DNA of 46,034 bases from CAJBLF01 sp964494005. Its GTDB lineage: Bacteria; Patescibacteriota; Gracilibacteria; Absconditabacterales; Absconditicoccaceae. Every line of letters begins with the position of its first letter. Position 1 is the stretch's first letter. The DNA is taken from contig CAZBQE010000003.1 in assembly GCA_964494005.1 (NCBI GenBank), forward strand, positions 1 through 46,034, written 5' to 3'. This document shows positions 9,246 to 19,424 of this stretch, one piece after another. Under the pieces are notes generated by a model that was given only the letters and a program-made list of their open reading frames with translations, did no database searches and was not told the origin of the DNA. Both the position numbers and the translations under genes were made by a program.

Positions 9246-9590
9246 TTACGTGCTAGTGACGTTTTCATATATTTCTACTATAGAATTATGCTTAACAAAT
9301 ACAACATCAAGTACATATTCCTTGTTTGTAGGATATTTGAGGAGATATCGTTCCATAGTGCGTTTGATAGCTCAGAGTTTTTTTGGAGTGATGTAGTCGA
9401 AGAAGTCATCTATATAATCAACAACTTTTACTTCCACGAAAGTCAGAAGTTTATCGTTTTCAAAAATTAGATCCAATTCTCCTCAATGGATTGTGTATTT
9501 ATGCTGTAAGAGGGTATGTCCTTTTTTTTGATAGTATTCAGCTACAAGGAGTTCTCATTCATCTCCTTTGTCTTTGTTATAACGTGTCAT
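9246..9590 (-). CDS. yraN: YraN/UPF0102 family nuclease-like protein
   Basis: 114 residues, the family's usual length. It shows the conserved pattern K-G-D-E-G-E-L-L-V-A-E-Y-Y near the N-terminus, then G-G-E-L-D-L-I-F and F-V-E-V-K, the D and E-x-K residues of a restriction-endonuclease-like metal site. The family's role is uncertain (possibly Holliday-junction or DNA repair related). It lies between superoxide dismutase and the S41 protease, all on the minus strand; an operon is possible. Confidence 0.85.
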
Positions 9591-9645
9591 ATTGCTTTTT
9601 ACGTAGTAAATTACGGTTCAGAATATTAAAACAACTTTTATTGCT

Positions 9646-10227
9646 TTATGTACTGTATAGCTCCAATACTTTTTCCCAATTGATGCATTTCCAGATATTT
9701 TCCAGATATTCTGATCTGCGGTTCTGATAGTTAAGGTAATAAGCGTGTTCTCGGACGTCGATAGTCAATAATGGTTTTTTATCAGTTGTAAGCGGACAGC
9801 CAGCATTACTCGTATTTATTATTTCTAAATTTCCATCAGGATTCTTGACTAACCAAGTTCGTCCTGAGCCGAAATTATTAATCGCATTTGTAGTCATTTC
9901 TGTCTTAAAATTTAAGAAATTTTCCCATTTAGCTACGATAGCATCGTAGAGCGCTCCTCTCGGTTCATTGTTTTCTTCAGGTGCTTTGAGACCGTTCCGA
10001 TAAAAAGTATGATTCCATATTTGAGCGGCATTATTGAAAATAGATCCATCAGCAGTTTTGATGATTTCTTCTAGTTTCCAACTCTCAAATGCACTACCTA
10101 TAATCAACTCATTCAATTTATTTACATAGCCTTGGTGATGTCTACCATAATGGATTTCTACGGTCTGCATATCGATGACTGGTTCGAGTGCATTCATGTC
10201 GTAGGGAAGTTTTGGGAGAGTGAACAT
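9646..10227 (-). CDS. sodB: Iron superoxide dismutase
   Basis: 193 residues, typical length. It converts superoxide to oxygen and peroxide. Metal ligands are His26, His73, Asp157 and His161. Gln69 in N-A-A-Q-I-W-N-H and the S-N-A-G motif near residue 140 point to the Fe type. Three invariant tryptophans of the family are CGG or CGA codons: residue 77 (N-H-T-F-Y-W), 123 (G-S-G-W-T-W) and 159 (D-V-W-E-H-A-Y-Y). Read as arginine the enzyme would have lost all three, including one lining the metal site. Arg170 and Arg171 use CGC and AGA. A TATAAT box sits directly before the start. Confidence 0.95.
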   Translation of the reverse strand: MFTLPKLPYDMNALEPVIDMQTVEIHYGRHHQGYVNKLNELIIGSAFESWKLEEIIKTADGSIFNNAAQIWNHTFYRNGLKAPEENNEPRGALYDAIVAKWENFLNFKTEMTTNAINNFGSGRTWLVKNPDGNLEIINTSNAGCPLTTDKKPLLTIDVREHAYYLNYQNRRSEYLENIWKCINWEKVLELYST

Positions 10228-10228
10228 A

Positions 10229-10306
10229 ATTATAATGATAAATGATAAATGATGTTCAAAGCTTAAAGCTCAAAGCTAAAAGTTCAAAGCTTAAAGTTTA
10301 AAGCTG
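10229..10306. repeat. Heptad-phased array
   Basis: Consecutive 7-mers such as ATGATAA, ATGATAA, then TCAAAGC, TTAAAGC, TCAAAGC, TAAAAGT, TCAAAGC, TTAAAGT, TTAAAGC. The period of 7 holds without a break while the sequence drifts. It fills the gap between sodB and elp3. Confidence 0.8.
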
Positions 10307-10413
10307 TGTTATAGCTAATAAGTAGCTTTACATTTGAAGCTAAAGTGAATTGTAGCAGTTAGAAAAGATTTTTCAATAGAAATTACATATTGATTATATA
10401 TAGTAGGTATACT

Positions 10414-12511
10414 ATGAAATCTATTATCCAAAAATTAGTCGCAATACAATCACAAGATCGCAATCTTGATCTCCTCACGAGTTTCAAGAGAGATTTTGCA
10501 AGAAGCAAAAAATTGAAAGATATTCCGTCCAATATTCAATTACTCCAAGCATATTATGAACTGATCAAAACAAAAAAAATAACGAAAGATCCACAGATAG
10601 AGCAATTACTCAAAAAAAGAGCGATTAGGTCGCAATCAGGAATCGTTTCCGTGCAAGTACTGACTAAACCGTTTCCGTGTCCAGGAAAATGTATTTTTTG
10701 TCCCAATGAAAAGAATATGCCCAAGAGCTATATCAAATCCGAGCCGGGTGCTATGAGAGCAGCACTCAATCATTTCGATCCCATCAAGCAAGTTTACAAT
10801 AGATTACTTTCACTCACATTAACTGGTCATCAAACTGATAAGATAGAGATGATTGTCCTCGGCGGGACTTTTGATGCGTATACCAAGGACTACAAAATTA
10901 AGTTTATTCAGCAATTGTATGACGCTTGCAATACGTTTGATATTTACTTCAAAAACATCAAAGTTTCCACTACAAAAAAATATTCTCACGCTATCGTCGA
11001 CAAAAGCAAAAAAATAAGCTATTCCAAAACTATTGTTGAGGCGCTCAAAAAAAACGAATCAGCAAATCATAGAATCATCTGACTAACGATCGAGACCAGA
11101 CCAGAATATGTGACTGACGAGAATTGCCAATTTCGACGCGAACTTGGTGTCACGAGAATAGAGATGGGCGTTCAGTCTTTGGACGAAGAAGTATTGAAAC
11201 TCAACAAAAGAGGACATACAGTTGAGCAAGCACGCCAGGCCTGCCACAAGCTCAGGCAATACGGCTTCAAATTCTGTTTGCATGTAATGCCAGGACTTTA
11301 TGGCTCTGATTATTCCAAAGACTTAAAAACTTTTAAAGACGTATATTCTGATCCTTTTTTCAAACCCGACGAGATTAAATTTTATCCAACTTCCGTGATT
11401 CCAAATACCGAATTGTATAAACTCTACAAACAAGGAAAATATATCCCACTTCAAACTAATGATATCAAAAAATTAATTCAACAGACCTTCATGGATGTTA
11501 TTCCTCCCTATACTAGGATCAAGCGTCTCATCCGTGATATTCCTGCAACAGAGATTGTTGCCGGAAGTAATGTTACGAATTTGTCCCAACTGATGCACGA
11601 GGAAATGAAATTGAAAATTGAAAGTTGAAAGTTGAAAGTGAAGGAATTTTATCAGAGGTTGTATGGGGAGTATACACTTTTCAAAACAACAAAAGAATTT
11701 TTGAAACAAGAAATTACCAATTACACGACCAAAGGGAGTACATTACCAATTACAACGTGAAAAAATAATAAATCCAAAAAAGATATTCAGACGTCAATTA
11801 TCGGCACACAACCTGATGTAAGTCAGTTTAGAAATTTTGTGAGTTTGGATACGAGAAGTAGGGAAATAAGAAACAGGTCGCAGGTTCCAGGTTCCAGGTT
11901 CCAGGTTCCAGTAAATTTAGTAATCAGGAAATATGTGAGTAGTGGGGGAGTGGAATATTTTATTTCTTTTGAAGATCAGTTAGGTTATTTGTACGGATTT
12001 ACCAGACTTTTATTGCCAACAGATCCAGTCGATGTGAAAGGACTTGGTGATGATACGGCAATTATCAGAGAGCTTCACGTCTATGGAAATCTGAAAAATC
12101 TGATAGATAGCTGAAAAAATATATCAAAAATCTGAAGAAACCCTGAAAAATCTGATAAAGGCGATAGGGTTTGCTTATCAGATATATCAGACAATATGTC
12201 AGATNNNNNNNNNNNNNNNNNNNNNNNNNNNNNNNNNNNNNNNNNNNNNNNNNNNNNNNNNNNNNNNNNNNNNNNNNNNNNNNNNNNNNNNNNNNNNNNN
12301 NNNNTCAGATATATCAGACAATATGTCAGATTTATCAGTTGTTCAACATAAAGGCTTTTGAAAACAACTTATGGAAATAGCAGAAAATATTTCTAAGTGA
12401 CATAAGTACAAAAAGCTTTCCGTTATCTCTGGTGTCTGAGTCAGAGCATATTACAGAAAGCTTGGATATAAGTTAGAGGGAAGTTATATGGTGAAGAAAT
12501 TACTTGGATAG
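10414..12511 (+). CDS. elp3: Elp3-like tRNA-modifying radical SAM acetyltransferase, with gap
   Basis: Elp3 combines a radical SAM domain with a GNAT domain to modify wobble uridine in tRNA. The radical SAM cluster motif C-P-G-K-C-I-F-C (CxxxCxxC) is near residue 90, followed by S-Y-I-K-S-E-P-G-A-M-R-A and L-G-V-T-R-I-E-M-G-V-Q-S. The C-terminal GNAT part shows I-R-E-L-H-V-Y-G, then after the gap Q-H-K-G-F-G-K and G-V-R-A-Y-Y-R-K-L-G-Y. The start ATG 10414 directly follows TATACT. The gene is longer than the family's roughly 520-550 residues because of low-complexity inserts near 11605-11640, 11881-11911 and 12100-12340. The 100-N gap (12205-12304) is of unknown true length, so the frame difference across it is not evidence of a frameshift. 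It overlaps the convergent gene by 12 bases. Confidence 0.88.
11881..11911 (+). repeat. In-gene heptamer array CAGGTTC
   Basis: Four and a half copies of CAGGTTC inside elp3, encoding Q-V-P-G-S-R-F, because the 7-bp unit is read in three frames in turn. It lies in a segment absent from typical Elp3 proteins, just before the conserved V-I-R-K-Y-V-S-S-G-G. Confidence 0.85.
12178..12340 (+). repeat. 21-bp coding repeat flanking an assembly gap
   Basis: The same 27 bases (TCAGATATATCAGACAATAT plus GTCAGAT) occur immediately before the N-run (12178-12204) and immediately after it (12305-12331). The unit is about 21 bp and encodes S-D-I-S-D-N-M. The 100 Ns at 12205-12304 therefore mark an unresolved tandem array inside elp3, inserted in the loop between L-H-V-Y-G and Q-H-K-G of the GNAT domain. 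Confidence 0.85.
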
Positions 12512-12973
12512 ATTTTTTTGTTTGATGAAAAGCTGAAGCGATCATCAATATAAAGATAAATGTACTCAAATTTCTGGTGTTTGGGGTACTCCAGTAACCT
12601 CTTCCATGATTTTTTCTACTTCTCAATTGAAACTTCTAAGATTATTTTTGTTGAATCCATGTTTCAATAAAAGTTGACGAAGATTACCATCAAAATCCGT
12701 GATAATATTTATTTGTGCTCTACAATCGTTATGTATATTGATTTTTTCCAATTTCAAATTATGTAACTCTGGTATCTCAGAAATCCTTTGTATCAAAGGG
12801 TCTTTCTTTTTGAGTATTGTTAAATTATTTTCCAAGAGATACATATTCAATGATTGAAAATTCTCTTTGACTTCTTTCGTAGACTTCATTTGTATCTTAT
12901 TAGTGTCTGTTTCTTGATGTATGTCTTCTGTATGTTGTGAAACATTAGTTTTTAGTCCATCTCATCCTGCCAT
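12500..12973 (-). CDS. Hypothetical protein
   Basis: 157 residues, reading through TGA glycines at the N-terminus and in the C-terminal third. No signal or membrane segment. The middle contains I-P-E-L-H-N-L-K-L-E-K-I and I-I-T-D-F-D-G-N-L-R-Q-L-L-L; the C-terminus has V-E-K-I-M-E-E-V-T-G-V-P-Q-T-P-E. No family recognised. Its stop lies inside the last 12 bases of the convergent elp3 gene. It is separated from gyrB by a terminator, so it is its own unit. Confidence 0.6.
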
Positions 12974-13040
12974 AGTTATGTAATTAATAATAAAAATTAC
13001 TATATCTATATATACATATTTACTATTAAAAGTCAATAAA

Positions 13041-13063
13041 AGAAAAACACCTGTTTCCAGGCG
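13041..13063 (-). terminator. Rho-independent terminator after gyrB
   Basis: On the minus strand CGCCTG, GAAA loop, CAGGTG, followed by TTTTTCTTTT. It lies 86 bases after the gyrB stop. Confidence 0.8.
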
Positions 13064-13073
13064 CTTATTACAC

Positions 13074-13145
13074 TAAGGAGCAGGTTACAGGGAGCAAGGA
13101 GCAGGAAATAACCTGCAACTTTCAACCTGTAACTTGTAAATAAGT
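13074..13145. repeat. Heptad-phased array with strand inversion
   Basis: Seven-base phrases AAGGAGC, AGGTTAC, AGGGAGC, AAGGAGC, AGGAAAT are followed by AACCTGC, AACTTTC, AACCTGT, AACTTGT. The second half is roughly the complement of the first, in the same 7-bp phase. It abuts the gyrB stop codon. Confidence 0.75.
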
Positions 13146-13148
13146 CTT

Positions 13149-15050
13149 TTAAATATCGATTTCTTTGACCGTTTTTGCATGGGTCAAGATAAAGTGCTTT
13201 CTTGCTTGGACATCTTCGCCCATGAGGATTCTGAATAATCTGTCTGCTTCTTCTGCGTCTTCTACCGTAATTTGATTCAATCTCCTATTTTCTGGATTCA
13301 TCGTGGTTTCTCGAAGTTGTTCAGGGTTCATTTCTCCGAGACCTTTGTATCTTTGAATTTCTGTTTTGCCAGGTTCGAATCCGTACATATCTGGAGTATG
13401 ACTTTCTTCATATACATATTCTTCTTTTTTCCCTTGATTGAATTTGTAGATAGGAGGACAAGCAGCATAGACATGTCCTTGTTCTATCAATGGTCTCATA
13501 AACCTAAAAAAGAAGGTAAGTAATAATGTTCTGATATGTGCACCATCCACGTCGGCATCCGTCATAATGATAATCTTGTCATATCTCAATCCTTCGAAAT
13601 CGAAGTTATCTTTGACTCAAGTACCGATAGCGGTAATCAATGCTTTGACTTCGTTATTCGCCATGATTTTTTGGATAACGGCTTGTTCGGTATTCAATAT
13701 CTTACCTCTTAGTGGTAATATCGCTTGGAAATTACTATCTCTTCCTTGTTTTGCACTTCCTCACGCTGAATCTCCCTCCACTATATACAATTCTGTTCCT
13801 TCTTTGTTTTTTCTTGCACAGTCCGCTAATTTTCATGGAAGAACTCCACCAGCTAAGATATTCTTTCTCAAAACAGTTTCTTTCGCAAATTTTGCTGCTA
13901 ATCTCGCTTTTGCTGCAAGTTCGATTTTTTCGAATATTTTATCAAATTCATCTTCATGTTCTACGAAATAATCTTTGAGATAGTTATAGACGATGTTTTC
14001 TACTTCAATCCTTACATAACTATTACCCAATTTTCCTTTGGTTTGTCCTTCAAATTGTGGTTCTGGGATTTTGACCGTAACGATAGCATACAATCCGTCG
14101 GTGACGTCAGAATATTGAAATTCTCCTATTTTTTTGTTGATTTTATCTTTTTCTTTTCCGACTTCATTAATGATGTTGAGTAGTGCTGATTTGAACCCAA
14201 GGACATGTGTTCCTCAATCTATAGTAGGGATGTTGTTGACGAAAGAAAGGATATGATCGTTGGTTGTGTTTACAAATTGAAATGATATTTCTGCTAAACA
14301 ATCTTTTCCTTCTATTTGGAAATAATGTGCAGAAGAAAGGCTTTGTTGCGTACCTACTAAATTTTTTAACCAAGTTCTGATACCTCCTTCATAATAGAAT
14401 CTTTGTTTGAATCCTGTTTTTTTGTTGACAAAATTAAAGGTAACACCAGGAGTTAGATAAGCAGATTGCTTCATTCTTGCGATTTCTATAGATTGGGAAA
14501 ATTCGACGGTTTCAAAAATTTTTGGATCTGGTTTGAATCTAACGGTAGTTCCTATTTTATCACTTTCTCCAATTTCTTGGATTTCACTATCAGCGATTCC
14601 TCTTTGATATCTTTGAAAATATTTTTTTCCATTTTTGTAGACGGTAACTTCGAGTAATTCACTTAATGCATTAACAACAGAAGCTCCTACACCATGTAGA
14701 CCTCATGAGATTTTATAAGCTCATTTATCGAATTTTCCTCCTGCATGCAAGACGGTAAAAATTGTTTCTAATGCTGATTTTCCTGTTTTTTCATGTTTAT
14801 CTACAGGAATACCTCTTCCGTTATCGTGAATAGTAACAGAACCATCTTCATTGATAGTAGTAGTAATCGTACTACAATATCCTGCTAATGCTTCATCTAC
14901 CGCATTATCTACGATTTCTTGTACGAGATGGTGTAATCATTTGGCATCGGTAGATCAGATGTACATTCCTGGTCTTTGTCTAACTGGTTCCAATCCTTCC
15001 AATACTTTGATGTGCGATGCATCATACTCTTTTGAACTTAGATTTGTCAT
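13149..15050 (-). CDS. gyrB: DNA gyrase subunit B
   Basis: 633 residues, usual length. GHKL ATPase motifs: V-D-N-A-V-D-E-A-L-A-G, D-N-G-R-G-I-P and G-G-L-H-G-V-G-A-S-V-V-N-A-L. TOPRIM motifs: Y-I-V-E-G-D-S-A-G-G-S-A-K and M-T-D-A-D-V-D-G-A-H-I-R-T-L-L. The C-terminus has Q-R-Y-K-G-L-G-E-M-N-P. It supplies the ATPase and TOPRIM parts of gyrase for negative supercoiling, partnering GyrA encoded at 40359-43004. Arginines are AGA throughout; no conserved arginine is CGA or CGG. GyrB rather than ParE is favoured by the S-A-K-Q-G-R-D segment, but this is not certain. Confidence 0.93.
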
Positions 15051-15146
15051 ATTTCTTTAATAGTAACTTAGTAAAATAGCAATATACATTATTTTAACTA
15101 ACAGCGAATAATTAATAGTGAATAAATTATTAGTTGTTAGTTGCTT

Positions 15147-16415
15147 TTAATCCTCAAGATAGTCATCATCATCGAATCTGCTCATATAATCATTTTCTTC
15201 ATCTTCATCATCGATATTTATTTTATTTTTTCTTCATTTCTTTTTCTTTTTATCATTTCAAGCTTCAAGTTTAGCGATATCATCTTCAATTCCAAGTATT
15301 TTTTGTAATCCAGCATGTTCTTTGAGTTTTTGGATAACTTTTTGTTCAATTTGTCTTACTCTTTCTCTAGTAACATTAAATTCTTCTCCGACTTGTTCAA
15401 GTGTATATCTTGGTCCGTCGATACCATATCTCATTTTTACGATTTTTGCTTCTCTATCATCAAGCATTCCCAATATCATATCGAGATTTTTTCTGAGGGC
15501 GTGTTTTTCGGCGAATTGATCAGGCCTCAAGGTGTTGCCATCTTCTATCAGATCAGCAAGTGTATCTCTTCCTTCATCTCCGACTTCTCTATCCAATGAT
15601 ACATTACCAAAAATAACTTCTTCGAGTTTTTTGATTTTTTTGATAGGAAAACCAAGTTTCTGTCCTATCTCTTTGGAAGTAGGTTCTCTTCCTAGTTTTT
15701 GGAAAAGCAATTGATAAGTTTTGTTGTAGGAATTGATTTCATCGATAAGATGAACAGGTATTCTTACGTGTTTGGTCATATCTGCAATAGCTTTCGTGAT
15801 GCTTTGCTTGATCCATCGAGTGGCATAGGTAGAGAATTTAAATTCTTTGTCCGGGTCAAATTTCTCTATCGCTTTGATAAGTCAGATATTTCATTCTTGA
15901 ATCAAATCAGAAAAACTCAATCTAGATCAGAAAAACCTTTTGGCGATACTGATAACCAATCTTAGATTGGATTCGATTAATCTTTTTTTTGCTTCTTCAT
16001 CACCTTTTTTGATTCTTTTGGCAATATCTTTTTCCTCTTCTGAATTTAAGAGCGGTATTTTGGATATTTCGTTGAAATAGAGTTTGATGAAATCTTTATG
16101 TTGGGATTCTGAAGGGTGTTTTTTACTTTCATAGAGCTCTATTTTTCCTAATTTAGTCTCTTTTTTTGCTTCTTCAGCTTCTTTTTCGAGTACTTCTTCG
16201 ATAGTTATGATTTTTACTCCTAATTTTTCTGCTAATTCGTAGAATTTTTCAATCATTTTGATGCTGAGATCCATATCATCCACATCAGCGATTACATCTT
16301 CTTCGTTAATTATACCGCTAACGAAACCATTTTGTAAGAGTTCCTGGAGGGGTTTACTGAGTTCGCCGATATCATCTTGAAAACTATCCCATAACTGTTT
16401 TTGGAGTTTCTGCAT
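15147..16415 (-). CDS. rpoD: Primary sigma factor RpoD/SigA
   Basis: 422 residues. Region 1.2 onward: K-D-F-I-K-L-Y-F-N-E-I-S-K-I-P-L-L. Region 2 carries N-L-R-L-V-I-S-I-A-K-R, L-I-Q-E-G-N-I-G-L (both glycines TGA) and S-T-Y-A-T-W-W-I-K-Q, whose first Trp (residue 200) is CGA. Region 4 ends Y-T-L-E-Q-V-G-E-E-F-N-V-T-R-E-R-V-R-Q-I-E-Q. It recognises -35 and -10 promoters. Oddity: about 45 residues follow region 4, first lysine-rich then strongly acidic (D-D-D-D-Y-L-E-D at the end), where housekeeping sigma factors normally stop. It is divergent from ruvA and the candidate small RNA. Confidence 0.95.
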
Positions 16416-16500
16416 GTAAGGTGAAGAGTAGAGAGTAAAAGGTAAAAGACAAAAAATATTTTTCTAAGTTCTAAATTCTAGTAGAGTACTAGCTTATAGA
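16416..16500. repeat. Heptad-phased leader of rpoD
   Basis: GAAGAGT AGAGAGT AAAAGGT AAAAGAC and later CTAAGTT CTAAATT CTAGTAG keep a 7-bp phase directly upstream of the rpoD start. Confidence 0.6.
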
Positions 16501-16517
16501 AGTTCATCTATAAATAT

Positions 16518-16545
16518 TTGACATTTACAATAAAATATATATAAT
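16518..16545 (+). promoter_or_regulatory. Strong consensus promoter
   Basis: TTGACA (16518-16523), 16-bp spacer, TATAAT (16540-16545): both hexamers perfect. It drives the short transcript ending in the terminator at 16593-16625 and is the best promoter in the window. Confidence 0.8.
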
Positions 16546-16551
16546 ATAGAT

Positions 16552-16625
16552 GTGTAGTGAAGCCATATGCTTACGATAACGTAAGTGGAGAGCACTGTCT
16601 TACCCAAGACAGTGTTTTCTTTTTG
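16552..16625 (+). ncRNA. Candidate small RNA of about 70 nt
   Basis: It lies between a perfect promoter and a strong terminator, with no ORF. The first hairpin is CTTACG (16570-16575), ATAA loop, CGTAAG (16580-16585), with CCA/TGG below it; the second is the terminator. The length is set by the predicted start (about 16552) and the T-run (about 16620). It sits in the divergent gap between rpoD and ruvA. It does not match a known RNA family I can recognise (not tRNA; too short for 6S or tmRNA). Confidence 0.6.
16593..16625 (+). terminator. Rho-independent terminator of the small RNA
   Basis: CACTGTCTT (16593-16601), ACCC loop, AAGACAGTG (16606-16614), followed by TTTTCTTTTT: a perfect 9-bp stem. 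Confidence 0.92.
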
Positions 16626-16724
16626 CTTATAAAAAGACAAAAAAACAGTCATCGGTAGTGCAATGACAGGATAAGAATATGTATTTATTCTCGAATATCA
16701 ACCCAAAAATATTTCAAAAGCTCG

Positions 16725-16752
16725 TTGACAATACGGACTAAATAGTTATATT
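16725..16752 (+). promoter_or_regulatory. Probable ruvA promoter
   Basis: TTGACA (16725-16730), 16-bp spacer, TATATT (16747-16752), about 98 bases before the ruvA start. Confidence 0.6.
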
Positions 16753-16849
16753 CTTTTTGTGTATAAAGCAAAAAACATAAAGCTACTTATTAGCCATATA
16801 ACAACTTTAAGCTTTGAACGAATATTTATCATCTATCATTTATTAGTAC

Positions 16850-17401
16850 ATGTTTCATTATTTTGTAGGAAAAATACATCATCAAGGAGGAGAAACGATG
16901 ATCATCAATGATATGTTCGGTATTCAGGTTTATTACCTTGGAAAACAGAATCAGGGGGAATTTTTCTTGTTCCCATATTTAGATGATACTAAAAAGACAA
17001 TAGCATATTATGCGTTTGATAGTATGGATCAAAAAATCACATTCGAAACTTTATTAAAAATCAGTGGTGTGGGTCCCAAAACAGCATTTCAGATATCTCA
17101 GTTGCCCAAAGCTAATCTTCAGCAAGCACTCAAAAATGTTGACGTAAAATTTTTTCAAAATATTCCATGAATCTGACCAAAATCCGCGAAGAAGATTGTG
17201 CTTCAACTCAGGTGAACATTTGACGTTGAGGATATTCAAAAAATGGATATCGATCAAAAGCTTTATAGAAATATAGTTTCATCGCTCAAAGGGTTTGGTT
17301 ATAGTGCTGATCAAGTCAAAACAAGTTTGCAGAAATACGAAGGTACGGTGACCAAAGAAAATGTTTCAGAAGTAATCAAGCGAATAATTTCACAGATATA
17401 G
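16850..17401 (+). CDS. ruvA: Holliday junction DNA helicase subunit RuvA
   Basis: 183 residues, normal length. An N-terminal OB fold is followed by two helix-hairpin-helix motifs, L-L-K-I-S-G-V-G-P-K-T-A (about 64-75) and I-P-G-I-G-P-K-S-A-K-K-I (about 106-117). In the second, both glycines are TGA codons. The C-terminal domain III has L-K-G-F-G-Y-S. RuvA tetramers hold the four-way junction and load the RuvB motor; ruvC is at 31584-32051 and ruvB is not in this window. ATG 16850 is chosen because M-F-H-Y-F-V-G-K-I aligns with the family N-terminus. Confidence 0.93.
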
Positions 17402-17487
17402 ACTAAATTGCCTAGTATGTAGATCTTAAAAAACAAAATATAAAAATTCATAATTGTGTAATTTTTATTTTGTATACTAAGTTACTC

Positions 17488-19290
17488 ATGAATTCAAAGA
17501 ATCTCAAAAAGACGTATGTGCAAACGTATGAGAAATTTTTTTTGGAAAATCAAACCGTAATTTCTACGCCATTTATTCTCAATCGATCATGAGACGTACT
17601 CAATAATTTTAGTGGAGTAAGCATCAAACAAAAACTTCCGTTACGTATGTATGTAGGGTACGTGAGAACAAAAGAAAAAGGCATACATATCAACAAAATT
17701 TATCATCTCGATATGAGTGAATATCAATTTATCGAAAGTAATGCAGGAGAATATGCGCCGTATTTTGCCGATATTGACAAGGATCTAGAAAAAAGATATG
17801 GAAAATTATTTTCGGAAGGGGAAGGGATACAAATCAATATTTTGTCGGAATTACCTAGAGGGGTGGGATTATGATTTTGATCGATTTTGGCATTTTTACT
17901 TTCTGTTATCGTTCACAAAGCTTTAGGGAACGGAGCGATTGCTACACAGATAGAAACACTCAAAAAGGCGAATATCAACGAAGTAATCGCTGATCATCAT
18001 AATATTTTTCATACCATCATGATAGATGCTTTGCGTTTTGATAAATCTATTTATGGAATGCTTTCTACAGCGACAAAGATGGCAACATTTTTTGATGGAT
18101 ATTATCCGGTCGTGTCATTTTCAGAGGATGGGGACAAATCTTTGTTGCCAGAAGAGGAAATTGTAAAGAGAATCTATGGATTTAGGATTAATCATCTTTT
18201 TAAAGGATTGAGAGATACTCCTTATTTACCGATAGATTATGGGATTATCTATTCAGGGAAACCAGTATTATTAGAACAGATAGCAGGAAATAAATATAAG
18301 ACTAATAGTACTATAAATAAAACCATCAGGTCGGATTTCAAAAAACTTTTTGGCGATCTTTTTAGTAATCTTCATATCAATAGGATTCCATGATTTTACA
18401 AATATCTTATTTCACCGGAAACAGATGAATTCGCTATGACTTATGGGAAAATTATGGGTGCAATAAGCATGAAACTTTTGTATTATATGGCGAAAATTCA
18501 TTCGGAAGCGTATGAAGAAGATCATATGATTCAGTTTTTGGAAGCATTGAGGATGTATAGGCAGGCTGATTGTGCGACAAGGAGAAGTTCCAAAAATTAT
18601 CTGAAATTTATCAAAAGTTTACTTGATAATTATACCTGACCACAATGATATCTAGGATTATCGCCAAATGATAGTACGATAATGGGATGATCTTTGACCT
18701 TTGCGATGCCGTTGGAATGATTCAGAAAAATGGTGGTGGATGCAGCGGATAAGACAGCATTGGAATTTATAGGATCCAAGATTATTTACATGAATTGGGT
18801 AGATGGCGTGGAATATGAGGGATTGAAATGTGAACAGGATCTGGAACAAGGAAAATATTCAGAATTTTTGGATTCAAGTAGTTGTATGCTCAAAATGAGT
18901 GATGGAAAAGTGCAGTTGGGAGAGTGTGAAGCTATGGTTAGTGCACATAAAGAAGGAATTCTTCTCGATATGCTCAACAATAAAATATATATTAACGGAC
19001 GTAAATTGACGTCTTCGGATCTTCATTCACAGACAGCTACGGTGGATATCCTCAAATTGCTGATGGAGAATATAGGAAAAGATATTCCCAATAAAGAATT
19101 TAGCAGTTCAAGTTATTCCAAAAATAAGAACGATATGCAGGGGAAAATTATTATTCCACTTTTGGAGTTGATCCAAAAAGAGTTAGGCAAAAAATTACCG
19201 CTTATCTGTAAGTGAAGTCTCTATGATTTTTATCTGAAGCTAAATCCTTCGGATATCGAGATAGCTGTGGTAGATAAAATACAGAAATAA
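17488..19290 (+). CDS. Large GHMP-kinase-like protein
   Basis: 600 residues, cytosolic. Around residues 120-135 the sequence L-P-R-G-V-G-L-G-F-G-S-I-L-A-F resembles the glycine-rich phosphate-binding loop of GHMP kinases (P-x-x-x-G-L-G-S-S-A), with the TGA-coded glycine after G-V-G-L in the middle. Another glycine-rich segment, L-G-L-S-P-N-D-S-T-I-M-G-G-S, lies near residue 395. Typical GHMP kinases are 300-400 residues, so this is either a divergent, enlarged member or only a look-alike. The start is supported by TATACT 9 bases upstream; a strong terminator follows. Substrate unknown. Confidence 0.5.
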
Positions 19291-19332
19291 TATATCTAGC
19301 ATCTTTCTGGTTTCCAAAAAGCTAAATGAAGA

Positions 19333-19369
19333 CTGACAAAACTTTTTTCCTACCTTTGTCAGTTTTTTT
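19333..19369 (+). terminator. Rho-independent terminator
   Basis: CTGACAAA (19333-19340) pairs with TTTGTCAG (19355-19362), followed by seven T. It ends the 17488 gene. Confidence 0.9.
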
Positions 19370-19424
19370 CTTTGTTGGCATATATAGAGTTGTGGCTGTA
19401 TGATTGTTTTATCATATTGTTGCC

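Noticed and set aside
9646..10227. Loss of metal-site tryptophan (W to R) in superoxide dismutase
   Set aside because: The codon is CGA, which is tryptophan here; the enzyme is intact.
12171..12380. ORF spanning the N-run in the wrong frame
   Set aside because: Artefact of the gap; the Elp3 frame reads through both flanks.
10414..12511. Frameshift in elp3 across the gap
   Set aside because: The two sides are in different frames only if the gap is really 100 bases, which is a placeholder length.
16552..16625. tRNA or 6S RNA
   Set aside because: No cloverleaf or T-loop sequence; too short for 6S and lacks its large central bubble.
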